Shown: positions 1 to 12,501 of the stretch, in pieces
How positions within the stretch are numbered: the stretch's first letter is position 1
Layout of the letters: the number at the start of each line of letters is the position of its first letter
Source of the DNA: Strongyloides papillosus
Lineage: Eukaryota > Nematoda > Chromadorea > Rhabditida > Strongyloididae
Assembly (NCBI GenBank): GCA_005656395.1
Contig: SRSI01000068.1
Coordinates: 124,001 to 188,000, forward strand
DNA: 64,000 nt
Reading direction: 5' to 3'
Translations under genes and position numbers: made by a program
The notes under the pieces: generated by a model
Database searches by the model: none
Told to the model about the DNA's origin: nothing
The model's input: only the letters and a program-made list of their open reading frames with translations

Positions 1-159
1 TACTTTAATACTTTAATCCTATTTAATTTTCATCTCAATTACTCTTTTAATTCTAGGTATTTGAAAAAGATAAAAAATTTGAAATGATAGTGTAACAATT
101 TATTTGTAAAAATTAACTGACAAAATAAGAAGTAACTGTGGTTGTTGGTTGGTTAAAAA

Positions 160-1593
160 CTAACTTAACATTTTTAATGATTCCTCTTCCTCTTTAAGAA
201 CATTTGATTTTTTATCTTCTTGTGATGGAAGATATATCATTACAAGTACATAAATAGAAACAACAATAGCTGTATAAATGATGTACAAATAACTTCCAAT
301 TAAATCGAAAAAGGGAAGATATGTGAAATGTTGAAAACATAATAATAAGTTGAAAAAAATTGTTGTAACTTGTCCCATTCCATCTTTGGCTTGGATAGGT
401 GTCATATCAGTTAGTAAAATTGTACCAATTGCAGGTCTTCCAATACCTATGGAAGCACGATCCATTAACAAAGCAGCAACACATAATATTAAAGGAATTG
501 TTGATGTTTCATCATTGAAATGAATATACTCACCCACTAGAACACATGAAAAAGTAATAATAATAACAACTACATAAAAAGTTAATATCTTTTTATGTGA
601 TACACGTTTAAAAACCCATGGAGCGCCAAGTGAAGCTGTTATACCTATAATTTGAAATGACATATGAAGCCATGTACTAGTACTAATTGAAGCACCATAT
701 CTCATGTATATAATTTGAAGATAAGGTCTAACAAGTATATAAAATGATATTGATGTCATTGCCGTTACTCCTAATAATAACAACATAACTTTCCTTAATT
801 TTTGGTCTTTACAAATTTCCCACACTGTCATTCTTTTGATACTTTTCTTTATCTTAATTTCCTCTTCATATTCATTAAATGTCTTTTCAATATTAGCATG
901 TTTCCCTAAATAATATTTTAATGATTTCCTTGCCTCATTTTTATTTTGCACATTTATATATAATTCTTTAGGTGATTCATATATTTTTATTGTATAGAGT
1001 AAATAAATAAGGGATATTATGGAACTAAGAACATATAAATACATCCATCTATCATCATTACCAAATATATTATCATGCGCTAATGGTGTTAAAATCATCC
1101 CCATAACTGTATAATATGTCACTAAATTAAGAATTACAGTGTCTTTATATTTATCACCAGCACACTCAGCCAGAAATATATTTTCCGTAATACAAAAAAA
1201 CATAGATCCACCAAGGAGGAAACGTGAAAGTATCGCTAATTGAAAAAGATTTAAAACCTTTGCCATTATCATTAATATACAGCATATTTGTATGATGATA
1301 TGTCTCAATCTTACCCATGTATTCAGTGAACCAAACCATTTTATTAGATATACATAAATAAAACCAACAAAAAAATTTCCTAGGATGTCGGAGGCGGAGA
1401 ATAATGAGAAAGCCGTATTAGTAATGGTTGAAGATTTCTCGCCATATTGATATTTAATAGAATCCTGGAAAAAGCGTAACATAAGAGTTGAGTAAATTCC
1501 TGCGTTAATACATAATACATCGCCGATTGTTCCTATAGTTCCGTGGATGGCGGTGTCGAAGAAAAGTCTCCATGGTGAAGTTTTTTTCAGCAT
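160..1593 (-). CDS. SLC2-like (sugar transporter family) MFS membrane protein
   Basis: A single exon of 477 residues encoding a polytopic membrane protein with about 12 hydrophobic segments. Sugar-transporter-type signatures are recognisable: SRFLLGG at residues 123-129 (the GR(F/L)xxG signature after TM4), DDRW near 180-183, and YESPKEL at 205-211, matching the PESPR motif that follows TM6 in GLUT/SLC2 proteins. A charged central loop (about 205-255) separates the two six-helix halves, and the C-terminus is acidic and cytosolic. The family moves hexoses, polyols or related solutes by facilitated or proton-coupled transport; the substrate here cannot be read from sequence. The canonical loop-2 RxGRR motif is not evident, so this is a divergent member. 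The ATG at 1593 follows an acceptor-like TTCAG by one base, which fits trans-splicing or a 5' UTR intron. Confidence 0.8.
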   Translation of the reverse strand: MLKKTSPWRLFFDTAIHGTIGTIGDVLCINAGIYSTLMLRFFQDSIKYQYGEKSSTITNTAFSLFSASDILGNFFVGFIYVYLIKWFGSLNTWVRLRHIIIQICCILMIMAKVLNLFQLAILSRFLLGGSMFFCITENIFLAECAGDKYKDTVILNLVTYYTVMGMILTPLAHDNIFGNDDRWMYLYVLSSIISLIYLLYTIKIYESPKELYINVQNKNEARKSLKYYLGKHANIEKTFNEYEEEIKIKKSIKRMTVWEICKDQKLRKVMLLLLGVTAMTSISFYILVRPYLQIIYMRYGASISTSTWLHMSFQIIGITASLGAPWVFKRVSHKKILTFYVVVIIITFSCVLVGEYIHFNDETSTIPLILCVAALLMDRASIGIGRPAIGTILLTDMTPIQAKDGMGQVTTIFFNLLLCFQHFTYLPFFDLIGSYLYIIYTAIVVSIYVLVMIYLPSQEDKKSNVLKEEEESLKMLS

Positions 1594-3648
1594 CCTGAAC
1601 CTGGTTTTTTATTTTTTCACTTGATGATAGAATTTAAAAAATAGGAAATAACTTTTATATATGTAATATAATAATATTTCTATTTTTAAGCCAATGAATA
1701 AAAATGTTATGACAAAAATATAAAAAGAATTATTTTTGAGAAAATTTACGTCAAACAATTCAACTACTTTCTGTTAGATTGAAGGTATAAATACCTTCTC
1801 TTTGAGTGTTACTTATTACTGCATTTTTGTTTTAATTTTTACCATTTAACAATATTATCATTCCATAGAATAAGTGAGCTAATCATGATAATGAACCATT
1901 ATTATTCCTATCTTTTTTGAAAAAAATCATTGTCTATTACATTTTATTGTTTAATTTTGTTTAAAAGAAGTAATGATTTGAAATAATTAATAATATAAAT
2001 GTCATTTTATTGTATATTTGTTTCAATTACAATATTTCCTTCTGTCAATCAACTAGCTGGCTTATTTATCATTCAAATACTTTTGCTTTAAACATTTTTT
2101 GAAATATAAAATATTTTTCTAATTCTAGTAGAATGATAAATTAAAGGATATTAATGATCATTCTGCCTTTTTTTATAAACGATAAGGAAATAAGTTATTT
2201 TAAACATAAACAATACTAACTATGGCTTCTTTTTATGTCCTTTCTATAACAAAAATAATATTTTAAACCATATTAAAAAGTAGATTAGCATATTGTATTC
2301 TTAAACAAAAAAAATTTTTTTAAAGGAAATAAATTATATTATTAAAAATAGTAAAAAAAAGGTCAAAATAATGTAGGTAGAAGTGCAATTTAAATTTATA
2401 CAATTTTGTTTTTAAAATTTTTCATTTTAAACTTCAGTAATTATGATTATAATTTCAATAATTTTTCCTACTCAAATAAATTCTTGAAAATTTTAAAGCT
2501 AAGCCTGTTTTTTTACTAAAAGGGGAAATGTTGTCTCGTCATTTTTTTAAGTCTACTAATAAAAATATTGATGACGATTATTTTCTAAATGATAAGTAAT
2601 TATTTACAATATTATTCATGTAATTTACTAAATTATGTAGACATGTAAAAATTCATTAAAATGTAAATTGATGTATGATCTTACGATACTCCTATAGTTT
2701 AATTCAATTTACTTTATTACTATTCATCGTCCAAACATTCCAAAGAACATATCATAAATGATAATGTTATTATTCCGGAGTAGAATACACTGAATATTTC
2801 ATGGTCATTTTAATGAGAACAATTGCAGTCATGGTATCAAAGAACCATCAAAGGGATATTTCCAAAAAATCACGAATATTTCATCATTTTTTGTAATGTA
2901 GTATGTTCATTAACTACAAAGTATTTTATAGTTTTTCAACATAATAAATAAGTTAATCATAGTATTTCAAAGTACCACTTACTTAACTTGGTAACTTTAT
3001 TTACTAATTTCATTGATGTTATAAAATTTCTAATAATTAGTACATTACACCGGAGTCAACCACAAAGAACGATCATTTTAGTAATTTTAGTATATAAGTA
3101 ATAAAATTTTTAATTAAATATCATATTCTATATTCTATTCATAAAGATTTTCTATCATTACATTTTTGGATAAAAATTAATATTCCTTTACCCTTCAAGC
3201 ACTCCCACAGTTAAATATACTTAATATAGATGGAGTCTATACATATATCTTAGGAAAGGACAATAAATTCATTCTTACTTATTATATCTTCCAAACATTT
3301 ACTTAAAAAATATCTACATTATTACTTTAAAAAATTAAGTTTATAAAAAACAATTTTCTTTATTCCTTCTTCCCATCGCTACTTAATTTAAGTATATCCT
3401 TTTTTATTAATAGAATCGTAATCACTTATATCCCTTTATTTTCCCTCGAATCTATTTATATACGTTTCAAAATAACTCTTTAACTTTATTCATTCACGCA
3501 TATGTAATAAATTTTTATAATTATAGATATCAGAAATCTTTTAATAATTTTTCAAAGCTTTTAAAATTTAGCTTTTAAAATTAAAAGACATCATCTTAAA
3601 TACTTAACTTCAAAACTACCAAATAAGGAACAATATTTCCATCTTTCC
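1594..3648. other. Intergenic, A+T-rich
   Basis: No coding frame or RNA gene is visible. It lies between the divergent starts of the SLC2-like gene (-) and the peptide gene (+), so it must hold both promoters. An 8 bp inverted repeat GAAGGTAT/ATACCTTC with a 2 bp spacer lies at 1781-1798 and embeds a TATAAATA word. Confidence 0.5.
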
Positions 3649-3655
3649 TATAAAA
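3649..3655 (+). promoter_or_regulatory. Candidate TATA box of the peptide gene
   Basis: TATAAAA lies 55 bp upstream of the ATG at 3710, implying a short 5' UTR of about 30 nt. In such A+T-rich DNA this is suggestive only. Confidence 0.3.
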
Positions 3656-3709
3656 TATTATAATATTTATCAATTTTTTTTATCAAATCTATCAACAACA
3701 AAAAGCATC

Positions 3710-4075
3710 ATGCATCTTATCAAGGTAACAATCTTTTTTGCTATCCTTATCAATTACTCAATGTCAATGTCTATTGGAAGTGTCTACCAACAAGCTGTTG
3801 ATGAATCGGGATTAAAAGCAAATCCTTTACCTTTGGCTGATATTACTGTACCAGTTAGTTTATAAAATCATTTTTATTTTTATTTTCTTTTATTATTTTA
3901 GAATAATGATGATTTCGTATTTAAAAAGAGAAGCTTGATGTTTAACAATGAGGCAGCTCTCCGTCTTAGAAATCTTTTGAGAAGAAACACTGAATATCCT
4001 CTCATGAAACTTAATTCTAATAATGTACCAATTCCACAGGCCTCATTTTACGGAGGAATGCCAATTGTCTTCTGA
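3710..4075 (+). CDS. Small secreted peptide precursor (neuropeptide-like)
   Basis: Two exons, 3710-3853 and 3902-4075, joined across a 48 nt GTTAGT...TTTTAG intron in phase 0, give 105 residues. The N-terminus is a signal peptide: a basic start (MHLIK) and the hydrophobic stretch VTIFFAILINY, cleavage probably near SMSMS. The mature part holds a KKR site at about residues 55-57 and an RR pair about 17 residues later. Dibasic convertase sites would release a middle peptide of about 16 residues starting SLMF and a C-terminal peptide ending PIVF. There is no glycine before the RR, so the middle peptide would not be C-terminally amidated. I do not recognise the family. A polyadenylation signal AATAAA lies at 4307-4312, giving a 3' UTR of about 250 nt. 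The gene is too short and too split for simple open-frame searches. Confidence 0.65.
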
Positions 4076-7000
4076 AGATGTTTAAAAAAAACTATCACGC
4101 CCATAGTCAATTAATTTTAATTTAAGAAAAGGTCTAATGGTGATAGGCAATATAGTATGATCCTCAAATCATCTCTAGTCAAGTTTTAACAGTACTTATC
4201 AAAATGATCTCACACATAGCTAATTTCCATATGTTAATTCTCCAAATTTAATATTCTGTCGAAATATTTTTTCCATGACAGTGATGTAATCTTGTATCAC
4301 ATATAAAATAAATTTTATTATTATTCAATTATTTTTTTAAACGTTTCTTTTGTCTAATTTCTGTTTTCTAATAAAAGCACGAATATTTGTCATTATATGA
4401 AATATTGAAAATGCATAATTTTAACTAATTTTTGTTAATAACATTATGTATTTAAAATAATTAGACACTTTAATAAAATTTGCATGCAAGAAAGCATGTA
4501 TAAATTGTTTATTAAAACATAAAAACGAAAATTTCACCCAACTCATTATTAAGTATAAATTACTTAAAGACAAGAAAGTGTAATAACATATAAAAAAAAT
4601 TAAAAATTTAAAGTACTCTAAAAAAGAAAGAAGTAGTCTTTATGGTAATTTATTTTCATTTTTAAAACAAAAGCCACTCGCAATAAAGAGATCTCTTTTT
4701 CATTATGTCTTAAATAAAAGATAAATAAAACACTACAATAAAAATATTTTGTTATGATAATGTAACATAAAATATTGAATGCTTTGATTTTTATTTCATT
4801 TAATTATAAACACATTTTGTTATGGAATAAATTTTATTTAACTTATAAAAGATTTATTTTTAATATAAACATTAAAATTTAGCTTTTGAATTTGTGATAT
4901 TTTAATTTTTATCATTTATTATCTTTATTTCATGTAAATACCAGTCTTATTTACTTAACCTTTAACACAAATATATAAAATATCCTTCAACTTTGACTGT
5001 TATAATAATCCTCCGACACCTCTTATCATTGTGCAAACAGATTAATAAGGTATCCCATAAATATATCCAAAATTTGAGTATTCAAAATTTATGTTATATG
5101 TTCTCTATTATATTTATATTATCAAATCCAAATTTTGTTGTCACTAGATAACCTTTATATAAAAGAAGTTGTAGTAAGATAATAATATTAATTGCTAGAA
5201 ATTTTCCCTTTAGTCTAAAGGTCATCTATAAATAATAAAAGCATAAAAATATATATTAATATGTCTTATATCCAATTGAATTGTTACCAGAAATACCCCC
5301 TTCAAAAGAATAAGGAAAAATTTTACAAACAACCAGAGAGAAATTATTTTAAATTATTTAAGTAGAATAAAAGTACTATTGAATTAAACTTATACTTCTT
5401 ATCAAAATATGTTTTGATAAATTTGTTTTCTTGTATTATTTATTTCCTAGTAGGAGAAGTAAAAAAATATTTTTTTAATTAAAATAATATTTTCTATTTA
5501 TGAAATTGTTATTTCTAGCTTTTTTTTAAATATCCTTATATTTTATCTTGTTATATTTCTAAAATAGGTATTATTATTGAGGAATTGTATTTTTGGATAT
5601 ATAATTTGTAAGGAAATTTCATAAAAATGATGCAATAATAAAAATTAAATAAAATTAAATGTTTTGTTGAAGTTTTTATCAAATTTTATTGGAATAGGAT
5701 ATTACTATTGTTTTTTTTTGCCATTTTTATATATATAATTATGTATGCAATAAAAATTTTTAAACTATTCTTAAAAAGTTGTACATAAATACCAAATTAC
5801 TTTAGGAGGGAAACGCAATTATTGTAGACATACTTCTTTGTTTTACTACATATACTTATACCCCTTCATTTATTACCAAAAATTTTATGATGAATTACTT
5901 TAAATATAAAACAAGATTGAGGAAATTTATCTGGCAAAAATGACAAAATATAAATTTTTATTGAGAAGTGCACGCGCAATATTTTTATTTTTGTTATTGT
6001 TGTTAGGAAATATTCTTCAATATCTAGTATTATCATTTTAGTTTTCTCATATCATATTTACTCATTTTCTCTCTGTTTACAATACTTTTATCAAAACACA
6101 TTTTATAGTCATAGGGTTTTGCTTCATTAATTTTTATTTTCCTTAATTTACAAGTCTCAAAACTTTTTTATTTCATTAATATATTATGGTCCCTCATTGT
6201 GGTGGTGAATTTTGTGAAAAATTTTTATTACTATCATATTTGTTGTATTATCATCTGATTTTTTTTCAACTATCATCATTTCCTGTCAAAATCATTATAT
6301 TTTTTTGATCCTCAAACGTTATCATAGATAATAATATATTATTAAATTTACTTTTATCTTAAGTCATTTATCACATAACAATATTCTCCTATCGTCAGAT
6401 ATATTTATCATATTAAAATGATAAAAATTAAACTCATGTGATTATATTACTAAAATTTTAATATTGCTAAACTAAAAACAACCAGTGACAAGATGGCACG
6501 AGATAAATATAAACTTAATATGTGATCAAAATTTAAAAAATCATCACTGGTATCGCCCTCATTTTTGCACTTTGTTATCAGTAATTTATAAAATATTCCC
6601 TTTTCACATATTCTAAAGATGAAATGTATGAATCATTTCCTTTAAGAAATCTAACTACTTTAAAAAAATAATTTCTTCCTTTACCACTCCTAAACTTCTT
6701 ATCTAACTTTAGCTATTTGATACTATTAGCATTGAGTAATTGATTTCAAGAATTTTTCTTTTTTGTTAGCTTTAGGTATAAACAATACAATTTTTTAAAA
6801 AATTATTGTTATTTATTTTATAATTCTATTATTTGATATGTGTAATTATATTTAATAACCTAATAAAAAGTGTAATAATAATATTTTAAAAACATAATTA
6901 TAATAAAACAAGCTTCAAATTAGAGTGTTTTTATTATTTAATAACAACCTATAGACTTATTTTTTAATTTATTTTGCGTTTAAAAATGTAAATGCATTTC

Positions 7001-9270
7001 GTGCCCCAGACAATTTCTTTGTGAGTTTTGTGTTTTTCCATATAAATATTAATTTTTAATATGTTTTTATCTTTTTCTAGGGTTTCCATCCTCAAAAATA
7101 TTATAGATTAATTAGTGTTAGTTATATTTATTGTTTATAAGTATTCAGACAAAGAAAACTTTTTTATCTACTTTAAAAATGTTTTTGATAACGCCATCGT
7201 AAAATATGATAATAATGTTATTTTGTATAATGCTATATTTTACTTCTCATTAAATATGTTTTTATCCGGTACACCTTTTCGTTTTTAGGTCTTTGAAAAA
7301 CAAAAATTTAATTAATTATTCCCTTTTGAGTCTAAGTAATTGTATAAGTCAAAAAGTTTTCTCGTTGTAAGCAATTTGTAAAAAAAAGGAGTTACCTCAA
7401 TAATAACATATGGCTTATTGAAGTTTTATAAACAAAAGATGAGATTACTAGTAAAATAAATTCTCAGCAAAATTCGTCATCATTTGTTTATAAAGAAAAT
7501 TTTTATAAAGTGTACATATAGTTTGTATTGTTATTTCAATGATATCTTTCAATTGTCACTTTTTTTATAATCTTATGTAAAAAAACCAATTTATGATGTT
7601 TTTTATCTATTATTTTTACTTCGACCATAAATAAATTGTTTGCCTATATTCTTGCTAAAATTGATATTTTTTTTGTTTATATCATTTTACTTTAATCTTA
7701 TTTGAAACAGCCTTTTTAGTAAGTATGATGTTATGAAAATATTCATAACACTTGTAATTGGGTTAATCTCTGAGAAATCGTAACATCACAAATTCTCTTT
7801 TTAAAATATTTAAACATTTTATCAGTACATCTTCATCAAGAGTATCTTTCTAGCACTTACTTATTAAATTTATATTTCAATCCATTATAATTTTGAATGG
7901 CTTTAGATAAATAAAATATTTGTTATCAGTTTATAAATTATACAAATCAAAAGTATATTGTAATTTAAAATTTGATTCTTTTAAGTTAATCGTTCCCATT
8001 ATCATACACCCCTAAACAAAAGTAATACCAAATACTTTTCCATCTATCTTTCTATCTATCTCTCCTGCACATGGTCTTCTTAAGTAAAAATGATAATATT
8101 TTTTAAACATCCAAAATATCAAATCTTGTTATACCTTTTTTCTTCATGATTGATGAAACTTTTAATCATCCTTTGACATTTAACCATCTTCCAAACAAAG
8201 ATTATTTTTTGTATAAATATTATTATTACTACACTAAAACAAGAAATTACATATTTCATGCTCTTTTTAAATACCTATATTCTTCAAGATCAAAAGCATG
8301 TACAAAGTGTGTAACATTACATAATATACGTAATTCGTGACAAAATCATTAATTATCACTATCTCTCTACTTAATATTCTCTATCGTCCATCATTTGTAT
8401 GTGACAGTTCCCATTTTTATAACTCCACCAATCAGATTACCCTTTGTTTCTTGTAGCATGATACATTCAAATATTTTTTGATTGCACATGGTACCCTAAA
8501 CTCTCTCCTTTAAAATGATAGATAAAATATTTACTAAAAATATAAAACTTTTGAAGTATAATAAGTGTGTTATAGTGATGTTGAGTTATAAAGGCAAATC
8601 TAACGACTACTATCAAAAAATTAATATATCATATTATGTATTGTATTTAAATGTTTATATATTTAACAATAATACCATAAAGTATGTTTAACATTTAACA
8701 TTAATATAATAATTGAGAAGAATGCTTTATAATTATATATTTATCAATTGATTATGAAATTTTATTTTCTTTTATAAACTTCTATACATACACTTTTATA
8801 ATTTTATTCTTCTTGTACTGATAATTATCCATGAACCAAATAATTGTTTAATTTCTTCACAGTCATGCTAGATAGAATTAAATATTTTTTATTCCACCTA
8901 ATAAAAAAGCTTATTCATACATATGTGTTCTTTAAATTATATCATATTATAATGATATATGAGATAATTATATACATGTGAAAAAAATACTTTTTTTTTG
9001 TTTCGAAGGAAAAGTATCTCTACGACCTTAATTTATAGCAAATAAACTTTCTATTGGGATATATTACTTTTTGTACTTTAATTCACCTCAAATGCAAGTA
9101 CACTTAACAAAAGTAATATTTTTTTTATACTTTCTCATATAAAATGAAACCTATTTATTTCCTTTTAGCATTCCATCTGTCAAATGATGTATATATATAT
9201 TAACTTTTTTTTTCTTTCCTAATATTTTATGTGAAATTTTATTTTAATACTTCATTACATTTCAGGAGTT
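4076..9270. other. Long A+T-rich gene-free block upstream of the MCT-like gene
   Basis: The first ~250 bases are the 3' UTR of the peptide gene. The rest has no convincing coding frame, tRNA or repeat family. A short CTAT-rich tract lies near 8040-8065 and a TATATATATA tract near 9190. Because the MCT-like start codon is preceded by an acceptor (TTTCAG ending at 9265), part of this block may be a long 5' intron or promoter of that gene. Confidence 0.45.
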
Positions 9271-11071
9271 ATGACAGCCATTACCGGTCGTAAACCATCT
9301 CGTTACGTACCAATAGCTACAGATGGTGGATGGGGATATGTAGTTGTCTTCGGATCATTCTTAATTCATGTTATTGCTGATGGAATTGTTTACGCTTTCG
9401 GAGTTATGGCTACAGCTCTTATGCATGTATGTTTTATTATTCATCTATCTTTACATTTAACTTTCACCCAATTATAAATATTTTTAGCACTTTGAAGAAA
9501 CAAATGCACGTGTATCTATTATTGTATCTCTTCTTGTTGGTTTAACATTAGCTTCTGGACCTATTGCTAGTGCAATAACCAATAAAATTGGATGTAGATT
9601 AACTACTATTGCCGGTGCTATTGTAGCCGCAATAGGACTTATGGCTGCATCATTCTCAACATCCCTTGAAATGATTATGGTTACAGCTGGTGCTATTTGT
9701 GGTGTTGGGTTTGGTTTGATATACTGTCCTGCTATTGTTATCGTAACAATGTATTTTGAGAAGTATCGTGCACTGGCAACGGGTATTGCAGTTTGTGGCG
9801 CAGGTGTTGGTACTGCTGTCATTTCACCATTACAGGAATACCTTATACAACATTACTCATGGCAATTCTGTATGCGTGTCAACTCTGTGCTTGCACTTCT
9901 ATGTGTTATTGCTGGTTTAACATTTGCACCATTAGAATTTAAGGAGGTATATGATGATGAGGAGGATGATGATACACCAACTGAGAACCAAGTTGAAAAT
10001 ATCAATGAAGAGGTAACTGATAAACAAATTATGAAAGATAATTCAGAGAAAAAATCACTTCTCGATGCTAAAAATATGCGCCCAGCCATCTCACATCAAG
10101 ATATTTCTGATGCATCTAAAACAAGTAACTTAAAGAAAGCAATTAGTCATGCAGATAGTCTTCATAAATCAAGAAGTAATACTGTTACTGATGCTACAGG
10201 ATACTTAAATGTCAAAGATTCATTCTACCAAGGAAGTGTTACAAATCTCCCAGAATACCAGGAGAATCGTGATAAATTCAGAAGTATCTCATCATTACAT
10301 AGTAGAAAAAGTTCTCATATACAAAATGATGGAAAGAAAATTATTAATGAAGAGGATGAAAAACAATTGGTATCTCAAAGTACTGATGATGACAATGATG
10401 GTAACACTCTTATGGATACCCTTAAATCACTAACAGATTTTGGTTTACTAAAAGACCCAATATTCATGATCTTTGCAATTTCAAACTTCTTAACATCCGT
10501 TGGTTTCAATGCACCAATGGCTTTCCTTCCATCACATGGAGAAAAATTAGGCCTTGCCAAGGAGGAGGCATCACTTATCATGTCTGCCTGGGGTGTCTGT
10601 AATACAGTTGGTCGTATTCTTTTTGGAATTGTATCTGATCGTAAATTACCATTCCGATTTGGTAAGGATCTCCCAAGAAATAGATTATGGATATATAATA
10701 TTTCTCTTATCATCAATGGAATCGTCACTGCATGTTGTTTCTTCTTCACATCATTCTATGGTATTGTTGCATTTGGTGGTTTTATTGGATTAACTATTTC
10801 ATCTTATGTATGTCTTACCTCTGTTATCCTTGTTGATTTATTAGGAGTTGATAAACTAACAAATGCCTTTGGTTTATTATTACTATTCCAAGGAATAGCT
10901 ACATTTGCTGGACCACCAATAGCTGGTATGTTAGCTGATATGACACAATCCTACATCATATCATTTATTATGTGTGGAGTTTGTGTTGCCGTATCTGGAG
11001 CTATGCTCTTTGGTGTTCCTTCACTTCAACGTAAATTAAATAGAGTGCCTAAAGACTCAAATAATAGTTAA
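9271..11071 (+). CDS. Monocarboxylate-transporter-like protein (SLC16 family)
   Basis: Exons 9271-9426 and 9488-11071 (61 nt intron GTATGT...TTTTAG, phase 0) encode 579 residues. The protein starts its first membrane helix with DGGWGY at residues 18-23, the diagnostic SLC16 TM1 signature ([D/E]G[G/S][W/F][G/A]W). Six helices follow, then a hydrophilic loop of about residues 200-370 that is very acidic at its start (EVYDDEEDDD) and rich in Ser and Lys later, then six more helices. The large loop between TM6 and TM7 and the TM1 signature are both typical of SLC16. Family members carry lactate, pyruvate, thyroid hormones or aromatic amino acids across the plasma membrane; the substrate is not predictable here. 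The loop is longer than usual and Ser-rich, a plausible regulatory region. An acceptor six bases before the ATG indicates a spliced or trans-spliced 5' UTR. Confidence 0.88.
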
Positions 11072-12501
11072 GAGAGAATTATGATATATTTTTAATTATA
11101 CTACCTAATTTAAAATAGTTGTTCTCTTAATATTATTATTAGAAAAATTACGGATCTATTTTACTAATAATCAGTAATAAATTGTAGGATTGTAAATCCT
11201 TCTGATTCTTTTCTTTTGCCTTCTAATAATTATACACAAACAAATTATTCCATATTGTTGTATTTTTGTCATATCTTTACTTTTATGTTTTACCATTTTT
11301 AACACTTTTATTTTATTATAAAACTTTTTAATTTATTTCATTTTTTAAATGTAACTTCTATCCTAGGTAAATTTGAAATATTACTTTCAAATTAGTTTAA
11401 CAATTGTTCAGAGAAAGTAAGATTATTTATTACTCACTTTATTGAACTATCTAGATAACATTTACTAAAATTTTAACTATTTAACTATTCATAAAAAAAT
11501 ATGTATTCAAATTTTTATATAAAATTTTTAATTAATTTTATCTTTGCACTTTTAATTTGTCTCATATTATATTAGAATATGTTAAATATTTATATTTATC
11601 AGAACTTATTTTTTCAATAAACAAATATATAATCTTCACTTTGAATAATTTGTTTAGTTATAAAACCAGTTCTTATCTTTTTATTTTCTATAATTACCCA
11701 TCAATTTATAAAAAAAAATATATTAAAAAAATCGTTCAACAATGTTTGGAAAATTTTTGGTAAGTAATGAAATTATATTTTTGATTAATTACTTTTCTAT
11801 CAAATATACCATGTGATTTTATTTCTAAAGGTATAAAATTAATAATCAAGTTTTCAACAAGTAACAAAATCAATTTTTTTTGGTACCTAAGATAAAATAG
11901 GCAATGGAAGGACAGTAACATGTGTGATGACTTCTGTCCAATCAAGTTTAAATCAATGATTTTAACTTGGACACATCTCTTTCTCGGTTATCTCGAGAAA
12001 AGTTAAAAGCATAGCAAGGCACATTCAGTTTATACAAGAGAGAAGAAACAACAATGTCTTAGAACGAAAATCGAGCGAACAGAATAGTTTGAATTATAGG
12101 CAAATTATAGAGGTTGAGGTTCATCTTTCCAATTCATCAAAGTCGCATCCTGTTCATCGAAAGTACAACTATCATTTTGTCTTTTAACATTATTTTTGTT
12201 ATCAAATATATTTTTTAAATTATTATTAATTATTTTTTTATATAATATTTATTTATTTTACTATTATAATTGATAATATTACATAAATTTCTATAAAATA
12301 TACTATTATCCGAATTCTATAATTAAAATTTTTATATCTTTTAGATATACCACCTTCGTTATTATACATTTATAATCAAGGATAATTTTTTGTTTGTAGA
12401 AGTATAAAGTAACGAGTGTGATAAAGGTTCTGTAGTATAAAGTTTAGATATTAAAACTATAGATATTTTTTTGTCTAATTTTTTAAACTATACAATTTCG
12501 C
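11072..12501. other. Intergenic between MCT-like and CLK-like genes
   Basis: It contains the 3' UTR of the transporter and the promoter/5' UTR of the kinase. A slightly less A+T-rich stretch at about 11950-12180 has no usable open frame and may be transcribed leader. Nothing else is supported. Confidence 0.4.

Noticed and set aside
8146..8340. 64-codon plus-strand open frame
   Set aside because: Composition follows the flanks (Tyr/Phe/Asn from TAT, TTT, AAT), with no splice or promoter context and no family. Chance ORF, or at most leader sequence of the MCT-like gene.
9484..10793. Several minus- and plus-strand frames overlapping the MCT-like gene
   Set aside because: Shadows of the real frame, whose membrane and signature content is unambiguous.
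11557..11945. Two overlapping ~68-codon frames on opposite strands
   Set aside because: Low-complexity Ile/Asn/Tyr/Lys translations without coding bias.
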